Origin: Amphimedon queenslandica
Lineage: Eukaryota > Porifera > Demospongiae > Haplosclerida > Niphatidae
Reading direction: 5' to 3'
Assembly: GCF_000090795.2 (NCBI RefSeq)
Contig: NW_003546452.1
Location: forward strand, 17,330 to 81,329
DNA: 64,000 nt
Positions within the stretch are counted from its first letter, which is position 1. Each line of letters starts with the position of its first letter. A program made the position numbers and the translations under genes. Below are positions 47,129 to 62,100 of this stretch, one piece after another. The notes below the pieces were generated by a model. It saw nothing but the letters and a program-made list of their open reading frames with translations, ran no database searches and was not told where the DNA came from.

Positions 47129-50100
47129 CTAATAGCTTTTAAGTTTTTTTATGGAATCCTCAAAATCAGCTAAAAATTTCCAGCAATCTGTAACTTGACT
47201 CAATAACACTTTGTGAGGAAAAATTTTATTCAAATCTGAAATTATCTTTGACTTAGTTTGCTTGAGAAAATCTTCAAAGATTTGGTGCAATCTAAAAATT
47301 CAAAATATAGAATGATTATTAAATTAAGGTACACTACGTAAAATTGATTTGATTTAAGTCAAAAAAATAATTTCTAATGCTCACTACATTGCTGCAATTA
47401 CTAGTACATAAAAACAGGAACAAATGTATATACATTAGAGTAAATTTTGATTGCAGGTACTATATTTTGTGATTTTAGCAGGTAGTAGATTTTTCTGGCA
47501 TCAAAAATTGCAATAAGTAACTATTACTAGTAGTTCTATCATATCATTAATGATTGCATGTATTAGTAATTGCAATTTTAATCTATTTACAATTAATAGT
47601 ACCTGTATTTAAAAGAATTCTTAAGGTAATACAAATATCACACTAGCATATCATAAACTAGATCAGACCTGGGGTCAAAATACAATTATAACTGTAATCA
47701 GAGGCTCAATTACAATTTGCAATTGTAATTGTAATTGAGGCTTAAGAATGTAATTTGGAATTTTTATCAAAATTGAGTCATCGTACTGACAGTAGCAGAC
47801 TTAATACAAACACAGGGAAAATAAAGCATTATGACAGAGCCAAAGCCATGTGTCCCTACAAACATAATTATTGGCCTCGCCCAGCTTTGCGTAGGCGAGG
47901 ACTAGGTACTCGGTTTGTCTGTCTGTCATTCATTCATTCTGTGTGCTATATTTTGTCTTTGAGAATGTATATCTTTACAATCGCGTGCTCTAAATCTGTG
48001 AAAGCTTCTCTTCTGTTAGGAAAAGTCTTGCTTTACTGCTTCGAGATGTTTAGAGAGCAGCTCTAGCTAGTAGAAGCTTTTTAACTCACGAGAAAATGCC
48101 CAGCAATAGCGGTAGTACTCTGGAGGTAAATGAGACTCTTTTCCAGTAGATCAAGACTAGTTATTGTTTTAATATGTGTGGGACTCTTTAAATCTTTCTT
48201 GTTGGTGAGTTATAGCTTCTTGAATTTCAACCCAATGAACTGTAGGTAGTCTAAAGGTCCTAAACTCTCTCAAATCACTCAATTTACATCTAGGCAACAG
48301 TATTTGTGCCATTATAATGTCATATAGCGCTTATAAGAAGAGAAAAATCTGAAACTTGCTCGGTTCTTGTTGCAGGGCTTGCTGCCATCAAATAAGTAAT
48401 AGTTGATGATGTCATGCCACACCTCCAATTTGGGAGTAGCTGGAGTACGCTGCTACTTCTGCAGGCATGCAGTCTGGTTTGTTTTTAGGATGCGTATCTT
48501 TGATAGAGACCACATCAAAAGCTGAGACCACATCAAAAGCTGTGGTTTTGCAACCCATGATGCTATTTTTAAAATAAGAGTGTATAAATAGTTGATAAAA
48601 TCCAAGTGTTAGTTGGAATTTATGAACACATCAAAAATTTTTGGAGGGACTCCAGAGTCCCATCATGCTTTTCACACTTGCCCAGAGTGTCACTTTTGAA
48701 CTAAATGTACAGGTGTACTTGCAGGTCAGCTAAGCCTAACACTTCCCAATCAACTATAGGGGCGAGGCCACGCACCTTTGGTGTCTCGTGTACACATGTA
48801 GATGGAAGTGTGACAGTTAAGGTTTCCAAGTATAGTGCTCAGCTTCTTGCCAGCTCATGAGGTGTGCTGTTTAGAATACCAGTAAAGTTTTGTAGAAATC
48901 CTGATCCATAGTATTTTGTCAAAAATGGCCAGGAGAGAATTCATCATTCTTATACTTGTTTCAGACACGTAATTATACATGCTTTGATGTTATGCATCTA
49001 GTTTGAGCTGATTTCAATCAAAATTAATTTTTATGAATATTTAAAGTTACTGAAAAATCTGCCCAAGACCATGCATGTATGGTCTAAAATTAAATTTTGT
49101 CAAAAATGGCTAAGAAAGAATTCACCACTTCTATAACTTTTTTCTGATGCATATACATGTACTTATGTTGTGCAGAAAATTTGAGCAATTTTTTAAGTTG
49201 GTCAAAAAGGCATGCACTATAGTGCAGTGGCCAGTGCTCACTTAGTAAGTTAGTATGCTTTATGAAAATATGTATGATAGCTGAATTGCAACCAGTGCTT
49301 CCACAGTTCAATGGCAGTCACAATCTCCTATAACTTCTCCATTTCTTAAAGCAAGCCATGTTTCTGTTTCATGCAAAAACAGTACTTGTTATTGAAATGA
49401 CTTCAGTATGACATAATTGTAATTCTAATTAAGTCTATTTTTACAAACAGAGTGCAATTGAATGTGTAATTTTAATTGAGGTTTTGTATTTGACCCCAGG
49501 TCAGTATTAGATATACAAAATTAATGATAATATAAATTAAAATTAATCTTACGGTTTTTGGCTATCATTTACATCACAGTACTGAACGTAAGTATGAATA
49601 AACTCAAATAACATTTCTAACAAGTAATCCAGGTCCGAAACTTTATGAGCAGCCTTTTCTAAAGCAGCTCTGGCATCAGACTGAAACATAATTATTAGCA
49701 TGACAGTAATAGTTACGACAAACTCTATTTTTTACCTTTAGAGTATTTCTAAACTGTTTTCTAACATGTTCAAAGGGATTCTGAAATTAGAGTAACAATA
49801 TTGATTTATGTAAGACAGAATAATGCTAACAATTTTGTGACGATTTTTGACCCTTGCACATTCCACTTGAAGAAACCTCCACAAACCAATAACATGCTCT
49901 AAATTGCAATATTCCATTATCTAGGAGAATAGTGAGAATCTAATGAAAAATTTAAAATAAACTACCTTCTTGCTTCTTATTCGTTCTTTCATGAGAAGAT
50001 CAACTTCAATATATTCACTTAACTTCATGGTTTTTGGAGCAGTTTGCTTGCTTAAAAACTTCATTGCTACTTCTAAAACTTCGCAAGTTCCAACTATTAC

Positions 50101-53100
50101 TTGCACTGTCTTAAGATCAGATCTAAAATCTGATTTCACTTTGAGTGGCAGCGGTGACTGTCAAACATTTAAAAATTAAATAAAAATGAACTAAACCTCT
50201 TACCTGTTCAATGTTTTTTGTAATCAGTGCAATAACTTGCCTTAGCTTTACAACATTTTCAACTGTAGGAATATTAAGAGTATCAATGATGAATGGCTTG
50301 CCAAGTACATATTGCTGCACAATATCTTTCTCAAGATTATCCAGCATGTATTGAATTCCAATGGTACCAGATGGATTAGCAATAAAGACACTGTGAGTTG
50401 TGACTAGTTCTCTGAGTTTTTCTGTATTGCAGTTAACAGCATGCAATGATGAATCCATTTCTCTTAAAGACACTTTATGTGCTTCCCACATCCACCGCCT
50501 AAAATTGAAATAATTTTTAAATATAACATAACTTTTTTAAAGCTTACTTGTTTAAGTTATTCTCCACAAAATCTCTACATAGCTTGATGAAACTGTTGTG
50601 AACTATAACAAGATGATCAACTAAAGCTGTACTTAGTACACCAGGACCAGATGTGGTAGGAATCAAATATTTCATAGGAATATCGGCAGCTATCTCTTCA
50701 ACTTTGAGAGCTTCAGTTGTATTTAAGCGATCTGTTTAAAAAAAGACATAACTAGTACTAAGTTAAAATCTAATGTGATTTTACTTTAACTTTTACATTG
50801 AATATTTACTTTCTAGTGCAGCAGGGTTTTTGCTGGTCCAGAAATGCCAGAATTTCAATCCACAAAATTAGGGGCAAGGTTACAAAATTAGGGGCAAGGT
50901 TAAGTATATAAGCTCATTAATTAATGCAGATTATGAATGCATTGTATCATGATTTCATTTATCAAAAGTTTTCAAAGTTTTAAGCTATACAATGCACAAA
51001 ATTAAAACAATAAATTTTTTAAAGCAATAATAATAATTATGGCAAAGCCTAGTAGGTAAATTATTTACAACAACTTTCAAACTTTGTAGCAATGCAAACA
51101 ACTCAATATATTTCTCATGCATAAAATTTGGTAAAAGAGGGCAAAATAAAGGTTACTGTATTTGGATTAAAAAATTTTGTTGTAATAAAAACTACAAACT
51201 ATATTTTCATTTTTCATGTGTATCAATTTTCACAGTGCTCCTGATACTAGCATACAGAATTTATGTTAATTACAAAACTTCAATTACAATTACACATGCA
51301 TATTGTATTAGAAAAAATTATAAAATTGAGGAATTATATTCCAGAAATTTGTGATGAAATTGGCTTAAGACATAGTACAGGGTCTTTGGCCCAATTTTTT
51401 AGCAACTTTTGATTCGATCCCACTCATACTTTCTCCACGATATAGGTACATGTATATGAATCAGGAAAAATTATAAAATATAAAATTCTATTCAAGCCAT
51501 TTGACAAAATTTGGCCACAGACTGTGTATTATAATAGTACAGGGACTTTGGCCCAATTTTTAAGTAACTTTAAAAATTTATAAAAATCCACTTTGATTGG
51601 AATTAGCTTGAGCAATATACAACAATATATCAGAAAAGAATTATAAAAAGAATTATTTTAGTCAGTTTGATGAAATACTATGAAATAGGAAGCTCTACTG
51701 AGCAACTTAAACAGCTGGCACAAAACAGTGATTTTGATACTTTCACTACATGTGCACAGTGCAATTATGTAATGTATTTAGATTAAGAAATTTTCTTGCA
51801 TCTGTATTGAATCAGTATTCAGTACACTAGTTTATGATAACTCAATATTGATGAAGATTCTGACTATATTCTTTTTAGGCTAAACACCTGATTAAAATTA
51901 TATTAATGTAATTGGGCATTTAGTTACAAGTATGTTATGACAATATCAAACATGATAATTTTTGCCCATAATTTGTAAAATTTTTAGTTGATCATTACTA
52001 AAGTAAGCACTATTTACCATAATTATTCATTAGGCAGTGTCTACAGGAACTCCATGCCATGGTCAACGACTTTACTAATGCTTCATAATTTTCTTTCTCT
52101 ATATCATCTGCAGGAATGTATACATGTACATGTAATTACCACTGATGCATAATTTGCTTGTTAAAAAATTACCTAAAAGTTGAACAAAATCCTCAAATGT
52201 TTTTTCCTCATCAACTTTATTTTGTGATAGTTTTCTTTGCAGAGCAATAATATCTGAGATACATACTGTTGCATTTATGCAACTACTCTAAATATATTAT
52301 CAAATTCGTCAATAATAACATACAATATAAATTTCAACCTCAGTTATTAATGTGAAAAGGACAGGGTTAGTATCTTTTCGTTGAAAAGTTATCAAGCCAT
52401 GTCTAAGATATTCAAGAGTTGGTTCTGGATATACCTGCCACAAAAAGGGATCAGCATTTCTGTGGGCCATATATGCTGAATCAAAAAGAGCACTGTAGTC
52501 TGAAACAATAATTATGACAGTGACATGCAGATATGCTATTGTTACCAGTGTCTGAATGCATTTTGCTGATGCTTTCCAGTAAGTGCACTTCAAAATTCTA
52601 CATGTATCATCAAAGTGAATTAGTTACAATATGACATAGGTAGTCTACCTCTAAAACTGGTGTAATGAAAAACTGATGAAATAGTTCCTCCCATTGTTCT
52701 CGATCAGCAATGCTACGTAGTTGTGTGATTGATCTAACGACTATACAAACACATAAATGGTACTATGGTTATTGTAACAAATGTACTGTAACTTACCGTT
52801 TGGAAGTATCCCAACTTGTAGACATTTCTCATTAATCTTCTTTAACACAAAATGAATTACAAAAGAGGCTTCTTCCACAGAACAACTAAAAGCTTTTGAT
52901 AAGTCATTGATATCAATTTCAATTTGAATCCAAAAATAGCTCTCAGGATCATCAATCTTTCCATTAAGTATTTGTCCAACATTCTATTAAATTATATAAG
53001 GTATCAATAACAACTTTCATCAATTACCTTTCCATCATGAGTTGCCCACAACAAAATGCAATGAATGATACACCTTATAATACTGTATGATATTCCATTA

Positions 53101-56100
53101 AGATATCCAAATGGAGGAGTCTCACAACCAACTGCCACCGGTACATAGCCTGTTGCTGAAGGAATAAATCTGTAAGAGATATACGTGTATAGTGCTCAAA
53201 CAACATAACTTATATTTACTGAGGATAAGCTGGTTGAGGTGACTGAATAATATTCCCGCATTCTGGACAAGAAATATCAACCTATTATTTAAATAAATGA
53301 AAATTCATGTACTAAAGCTTACCATTGTTGATGGAAACTTGTGGCCCTTTGTACATTCTGTAGTATTAAATTTTAATTTAGTCACAAGCAATAAATAATA
53401 CCTGGGAAAAGAGGCACTTCGATACTTGCAGTACCAGTATTGGTACTGGAGGGCATTCCAGGTAACATACAACCCTATTCAAATGATTATCGTCATATAA
53501 ATAATTGTTAATTAGTATACTTGAAGTGTGTCAGGCGATGTCAATAATGAGTGTAATACTGATATTAGAGGAGATTGCCTGTTAGCTTGTACTGTCAATA
53601 CTGAGTGTATCAATAGTGTCCTAAATATAATGGTTCTAAAGGAGTCCTCTTTTAACACCTTTATTGCTGGAATTATGCGACAATTTTTTATAACTATTTC
53701 CTCAATACATTTTGAAATCTAAATTAAAATCAATATTACTAAATATATCAAAAGCCAGGTACCTACTTCACGATAACTATTGAAATGCTTGCATTGTTTT
53801 ATAAAGTTATGAAGTGCCTTTATTTTCTAATGAAATAAAATATTTATTAATCAAAAACAAGCATTACTTACATCAGGAGAGAGTCTATTAGATGGTGTTG
53901 AACTAACATAGCTTAACTGCATACGATATTGAAGGGCCATTATCAAAGGTACCAGATTACTAACACTGGTTGCCTATATAAATGATATCTCAATATAAAA
54001 CAAAAAATTGAAGGTTAATATTAGTGTATTATTAGCATGCACTAATTCATAACACATACGCTATTAGAAATTTTTTCAAGAGCTTTGAAATCTCCTGTAA
54101 CTGTAGTAGCTTCAGAAATAGCTTCATAAAATTTTTGATACTGTGGTTGGTATATAGCTCCATAATTTACAAACTGGCGTTCCTGTAAAAATAATTAGAC
54201 AGGTAAAACATAATTAAAAAATTATACTTTTAATGAGTCATCAATGTCCATATTTGAAGACAATACCCAGCTGAATTGTTGATATTGCAACTCCATTAGT
54301 TTAGTTAAAACAGAAATTCCATATCTTCTGACAACAAAACGTATCAGAAAAAACAAGGGACCAGATTTGTCTGCATCATCATTTAACTCTGGTTTTTGAA
54401 ATACTGGGTCAGCTTTATTATAAAAATAGTCAACATCAGCTGTACTGTTTAAAGACCTGTAATCTTCATCTGCAACCGTTTTAGCCAATAACTGACACGA
54501 ATACATTAGTTGAGCAATAGCTAATAGACACTCTGGAGAAGTCATTTCACCATTAGAAGAAGCAGAGAGTAGTATTTCACAGCTAGAGCCTAGCAGAGTA
54601 TCAGTACAGTAGACAATTTCTGACATTTCAAGGCTTCCCTCTTTATGTGTCTAGAGTAACAAGCCACTTAAATGTATAATATGTAAAAAAAACAATTACT
54701 TTCATTTTTAAGTAAGCAATGACAAGTGCAAAGAAGCTGTTCATAGATATTTTTGTCTGACCAGATACAGAAGCAGCAATACAATCTTTGATTTTTAGCA
54801 AATGATCAGTAGCCATAAATAAACTGTTAAAAACAAATTATAAAGAACATAAAAGGTAACTTACTCTTCAGACAAAATAAGCTTGATAGTAAAGGAATGA
54901 AGGAAGGGTAATTTTTCAGGATGACGTTGAATATAAGTATGTAATTTTGGAATCTCAGAGGCATTACTAAAAACACTATCTACTAAAATCTCAAGTACTT
55001 CCTTATTGTCAGAGTCACAAAAGTTAAGCAGAACATCCACAAAAAAATTCCAACAGCTTTCTTTAATGCTAATTTGATCAGTCTTGTCACTAAAGTGTCA
55101 TACAAAAATTAGGAAATTCAAAACATTATACAGGCTTGATTCACATGTTTTTAAAGCAGGCATAGGGCACAGAAAACAATATAAATTGCACAAAAGGCCA
55201 ATTTACATATGAGAGCAAATAACATATCATCAAAATTGCTGAATAAGCAGAAGCAATGATGCCATATGCAGTAATGCAAAAATGTATTTCACAACTATAA
55301 TTTTTGTTAATTGATATAGTGAGAAAAAAGATAATTACAGGCTGCTGCTATTTTTAATACATTTATGATATAGCATTATTGATAAACAAGCTGTGGAAAA
55401 TAATCATAACAAGAACTAAGAATAAATGTTGGCTACAAGATAATGTAAATAAAATACACACAATTCAGTATAAGTGTAGCACTTACATCTCTTTCATAAC
55501 AACATCTTCAACAGCAATCAGTAATGTTGAAACAGATTTTAAAACTTGTGGGCCTCGGTAGTCCTCTATTTTATCTGAATACTACGTGTACAAGTACATA
55601 GATCATATTAATTATTTAAGGTAAATTTACTCTGTCAAGACGTGTGGCAAATTTAAGCAGCTCATTTTCATGATCAACAACAACATGTTCCATAAAAAGC
55701 TTCATAACACACAATCTTTGCCATTGTTTCCTAAACAAGAGCTGCATCAAATTAACACTTTATGATGGAGCAATACTTCAGTTCATGGCAATTGTCTAGA
55801 TGAAGGTTGTTAAATATATTATCAATTATTGCTTGTAGTTGGTACATCTTCTGCATCCATCCTCTAAGAGCTGCAGTGCCCTTAAGAGGAACTTTCTCAT
55901 CAAGATGAATATTATTTAAAACCTCTTGGAGTGCAACGACAATTAAAGACTAAGTATAAACACATCATTATCTGCACATAATTATTTACACTTACTGATA
56001 TGTCAGATATTGTTTCATTTTTATCAGTGATAGCTCTAACAATGGAGGGCATTTCAACAGCTAAATCCAAGAAACATTCAAAATATTCTTCAAAATTAGA

Positions 56101-59100
56101 ATAAGTAAAATGAATTTCAGATAGAATCTCAATAAAATTGCTTTCATCATTAATAGATCTAGTAGCATAAGACATTGTCAACAGTGCCTTGGAAAGAAGC
56201 TATACAATTAACAAAATAGCAATAGAACAAAAAATAACACTAACTTCACAATGTGTTGCATCTGATGATCTCAAAAGAAAAACAAAATCATGAGAATAAA
56301 ATGCTGCAAATTCCTTAAAAAGTGCTGGAGGAAGGCTTTTGAAGCACTCTTGCAATTCAAAATCTTGTAAAATATCTACAGAGACATTGATCATATATAA
56401 TTAACTAAGTACAAACCTTCATTATCATCATCAATTTTTTTGTTGATGTACTCATATATTATCCATGAGAATGGGAATGAACATTGAAAGACTTTCTGAT
56501 CAATTTTCTCGTACTTCTGAGAAGCTACAACTTTGAACAAAGTACTTTGACACAGCTCCCATGAGCTATAGATATTCAACCATAGTTTAGAGAGAGGTTT
56601 ATCATTTTCATCAAGGCAGTCAGGCATCAGTAGTTGAAGGTTGGAATGCCTATCAATAAATCTAATTATCTGTATAAAAAGTGGCTTCAAGGTTTTATCA
56701 AATCTCCTTATCAGAACATTGCTAAAACTGCCACCTTCTTGAAGATGTTGGATACTTATTGCCTCTTCAAAAACCCACCACTGACTGTCATCCATCCCTT
56801 CCAGCACCCTCTTCATTAAAGCTATTGTTACAGAGTAAAATATTTGACCTAAAAATACATATTATTGTAAGACATACAGTTATATCTAAAACATGGTACT
56901 TCTTTGTGCATTTTTTGATATTAAACTCTCCAATTTTTTAATTTTTTGGGATGACTGAATCTTTTCTGATTGATCTAATTGTGATACAGCATCAGTAATA
57001 TAAGTATGAACACGACTGCAAAGATTGACTGGTTCAGCTTCATCAAGAGGAAACAACTGAAGATACTGGTTAGGATCATTTACAGTATTAAATAATTTAT
57101 CAGCAGTTGAGTCTGTGCCTTCAGCAAGAAACAGATGACTAAGGTGATTTGACTGACAAACAATTTGCCTCAAAAGGGCTTTTGATTCTTTTGATGGAAT
57201 GAGCTCATCAACATGATAGCATACCCAGGGGTACTCTTGAAAGCTAACAAAGTCTGTATTGTCACACTTTCTTGGCAAGTGAACAATTAAGACAAATAAA
57301 GTTACTGATTTTCCTTTAGTCAGTTCTTTAATTTTGTCAACAAGGCGGTATCGGCAGCAAGATATCAGGTTACCATTATCTTGTCCAAATTCACACTCAT
57401 AGATTTGGTAAAAAGGCTTCATTTTTCCTTTATCTATAGCACCACTATGAACAACAAAAATGTATAGCAGTTGTAAAAAACTAGCTTACTCAACACTAGC
57501 AAGGAATTCATATTCAGTTTCAAATGCTTCTAAATGAGCTCTCTCAAGTTGAGTGTCATCTATTCTTAATGATTCTTTAAGAGAGTGGATTTCTTTTTGA
57601 TACATTGGAAGGCTATGAGACGTCACCTAACATTAATACAATAACTTGATAAATATTAATTTTTATAGGCCATTGACAAAGCAGTGGATTTGGGGCTGAA
57701 GGGAAAGGGTGCAATATGTATGGGTGTGCAACTGTGCATATTTAAAAATAATGCTCAGAGATGAAGTTCATAAGCCCTAGCTATCCTACTTTTTGGGATC
57801 TGATATTGTTTGGGGCCCTGGGACTTTCACTATCAGCATGTGCCTCTATACCTGTAATAAAAAGGTATTTTCGTCATGCCATGAAATCCTCTGTAAAAGT
57901 CCAACCAGTGAAGAATGCTCTTGTTCATTAAAATAGACTTGTTTTAGAAACATCCGGCCTTCTTCGGTATCCTTTTTAAGAGCTCTAACAACAGCATCTG
58001 GTGTAGCCATTTGTAGCAGTAATTTCTTACTTAGCTGTAACACCTGCATGCACATGTTATGACAAAAGATTAAGTAACACTTATTGTACCATTTTTTCTT
58101 TTTCAAGAATGTTTTTAGACATTTGAAATTGAGTAGTAGCTTGCAGGACAACAGCTGCTTTGGTGTCAGAATTGTACCCAACAAAGGCATCTTTTATCTT
58201 AAATCTGTCACAAATTATAATACACAATAAACAAATTGTATTCACATACCCATCATTATCAGTCATAAAACTTTTAAGCCATTTCTCTATGTCATCAACT
58301 ACAGTCTTCTGCCAATCTTCCAAAACTGTTTCATTATTTATAAAATGCTTTTCCAAACGATTCACTAAAGGTGTAGGAAAATCGTCATAAACTTTTTTCT
58401 TTTCAGCAATCAGTATAAGTCTGAAAATTAATCAAATGTCATCAATCATAAATATTTGACTATACTTAAAGTCTTCATGGACAGAGCATTTCATCCTGTG
58501 AGTTCGTAAGCCAAGATCAACATAGCGATGACGGCCACTTTTAATATAATACTGAATACATTGGGGAAAATCTTAATATTAAAAAATACTTCGACAAACT
58601 TGATTTAGAAGATCATAAAGACTTTCATATAAATTCTCCAAATTTAATAAAATAATCATTCGACCAGTTTCCATACATAATCTAATTTCACTGATATTGC
58701 GACAAACCTATAAAAATTGTAATGTTAATATTAATTCATGAACTATGAAACTGCTACTCTTACCTGCGCAAAATCTCTGTCTTTTGGAAAACTGCTGCCA
58801 AATAATACAAATGGTTCATATTGGGATGCACTTGACTTTGAATAACTACTCATTATGTAATGCTTCAGAATTTGTAATGAAGAATAATTATCAGTTAAGA
58901 ATAACAAATAGCGACTTTCACTATTGCAAAATGTAATGAGTTATTAGAAAAAAAATATGTAAATGTACTAACCCATGTTTTGATGTATCTCTGTTAATCA
59001 AACTTTCTCTTATTAGACCACGTGGTGAGCAGTCAGGATTTGCAGGACTATTTTCCTGTCCAAATATAAATATTAGATGGAAAATAAACTTTTACTGGAT

Positions 59101-62100
59101 GAATAGGAAAAAAGTTTGCTTCATCTTCAATTTCTGCTGGTTTGGAAGATGTCATAGAAATTAATTGAATTCCATGGCCTAAATTAAGCACATAAAATTA
59201 TTGTCAATAACATTAAGAGTATAACTGGATGAGTGCCACAACATTATCTACTCTTGATGAAATCAACTAACTTTTAACTTCTTTTACAGAAAAGTAACAG
59301 CGTCCTTTTTTCAATGTCTATAATAATTTTAATTACATAAGTAGAAAAATTATTGTTACCAGCTTTCCTCTATATTCTGCAATAAAATAATCTGGGAAGT
59401 ACAAACTTTGAAATGTAAACAATTTCTTCTTTCCAGATTGGCTTTCACAATAAATCACAAAATGACCTTAATAGAAATGAAGTATTTATAACAGCAAAAC
59501 ATCAATTACTTTGTACATTTCTCTCTTCTGTGAATTCTAATGTGGTATTACATGCTGTTGCTAGAAATAATTTTGATTTTTCACCCTTTAACAAAACAAC
59601 AGCTTTGTTATGTAATCGTTTCATCAAATTTGAAGCTCCTTGAACATTCTGTAGTTAAAATATTTAAAGGAGAGAGTAAAAATGCTGGAATTACTTCAAG
59701 TTCTGGAAGCTTGTTAAGAAAACATTTATAAGGATCAAAATCTTTAGTTGCCGTGAATCCACTGAAATTACGTTTGATAGCATGCCTCAGTTGAGGTACA
59801 GTAAGAATAGTGCCTGTTGATTTTGTCATCCAATGGAGCATTTTAATGAGGCTAGATTTACAGTTAAAACATTAAATTTTTTAAAGTTTAGAAGAGAACA
59901 TACCTATAATAATCTCTAAGACCAAAAAATTCAGTTGGCTGGTTCTTAAATATCTCATGATATGCACGAGCAAGATTGTCAAAGTAGTGGGCAAGTCGTG
60001 TTTGTGCATCTTTGTCAGAACAAATCCCTCTACATTTAAAAAATATGAATTTTATGACAAAAGAATGAGCATACTTTGCACTGTCTATAAGATCATTAAT
60101 AGATGGTTCACTTCTCCTGACTAAAATTCCTCTATTCATTTTAGCTGGATCCAATGCCCAGTTGGATATACCAACAAATGCTACACGATCTTCTCTTTTG
60201 ACACGCTAAGATAAATAACTGGCATAATGCTGAACACTTATCAATTGCTTACTGTGTCAGTACTACCAGTTCCTTCTGTTCCATCCTCTAAAAGTGGATG
60301 CAGAGACTTCAATGGTAGATAAGGAGATGCTTCAGCCAATCCAACTTCATCCAGCACAACAACTGACACAAAGGAACTGTCATTCTTCCTTCTTTTCTCT
60401 TGATACTTTACAGCAGAGTAAAATACTTCCCTGATACTACCTGCGGTTGATAATTCACTGCACTGATAGGAATGAATATGAACCTAAAATTAGAGAAAAT
60501 CATTTGTATTATAATAAAATCACATAAAATTACATGATTAAATTGTTTCAGAGTTTTATTTTTGGAATTTTGTCCTCTCATTGAATTTTGAATTATGGTC
60601 TTTGCTAGAGACTTTGAACTACCAGGTTTCCCAACTAGAAACAGTGGAATACGTAACTGAATGCATACAAACATCATAAACAAGTTTTCTCTCAATGCTG
60701 CATTCCTTGCTATATTTTCTTCAATAGACATACAGTCAAGTAGCTTATTTTGATACCTACATTGTATAACACATAACACTTTCACCATTATGTTTAATGC
60801 TTACCCAGATAATATTGGCCTAAAATTACATGTGTGTGCATGATGTACTGACAAACACTTTAATTCTTTTGAGTTGCATATAGTTTTAAAAATACAATCT
60901 TCAAACTTTGTTCTAGCAGCATCATCAACATCTTGTGAGTCAAGTCTAGCAAAGTATGACACTGTCAGTGCCAATAATAAAGAATCGGTTGTCTTTGAAG
61001 TTATTCTTTGAGTCTATAAAATCAGGGATATAATGTAATAATTATGGGATTTTATAAATTAACTTACAGGAAATGAAACAATAAATTTATTGTAAAAGAA
61101 CCTAAAAAATATCATAGCCCGCTCTACATCACGAAGGCTAACAAAGCTACATTCATCCTAATTAAGATTATTATATTTAAAAACATACTATTATAACATA
61201 AACCTGGTTGTTTTTTAAATATTTTTGACATTCTGCAAGAACATGAGCAATAGCATGAAGTACTTCCTTTTCATATATTTCCTATAATAAATACAAACAG
61301 TCAGGTGTATGCCAAATAAACATTCAAATGACAAAAATCTATAATTCAAAAACCTATTTTCATCACACCAATGAATTCACATAAAGTGGTATGGTGAAAC
61401 TAATGCAACAAAAAATTTTTGTGAATCCTGCAATTTTAAGATTTCATGTAATAAATTTTTGCAAATAGCTTGCAAACAGCACCACGTGGCAATGGAGCTG
61501 CAGAATTTTGTGATCTTAATTTTTGTGATGGAGCAAAAATAGCAAAATTTGGAAAAATTATTTGTTGCATAAATTCCATGTATATGGTATTAAGCTTATG
61601 ACAGCAAACACACTTTCTATTGACATTATCAAGATCATATTTTACTCTTGACATTGTAGTTTTAAAAAATTAAGACATAATATTCTTAGTCTGTCCAACT
61701 GCAATGGGTTTTTATCTCATACACTATGCATAGGAGATGTATATACAGTATACCTGTTAATTTTTGCTTTAGGAAATTTTTGCAAATCTTGCATTTCTAA
61801 AATTTTGCAGAATTAATTTTCGCGAATGGCTTGCAGTCTGCACCATGTGGCAATGGAAAAGTTTCACGAAGGAGCAAGAAACTGCAAAATTTGTGAAAAA
61901 ACAGGTATATGGTATTTTCAAGGGTAAACAGTTCTACAATTATAAATTGGTAGCATGGACATTTGGAAAATGTCAAACACTGGCTATTTTCGTGGTGGTT
62001 CATTTTCATGGTTTTTGTGGTTGTGAGGTACAAAATTATTGAAGTGCTATCCCCTTATAGAGTGTGAACCACGAAAATTGAAATCACAAATTGCCCCACA

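Noticed and set aside
47755-48066. 103-codon open frame inside the hAT-like element
   Set aside because: Low-complexity start, no transposase motifs; most likely chance.
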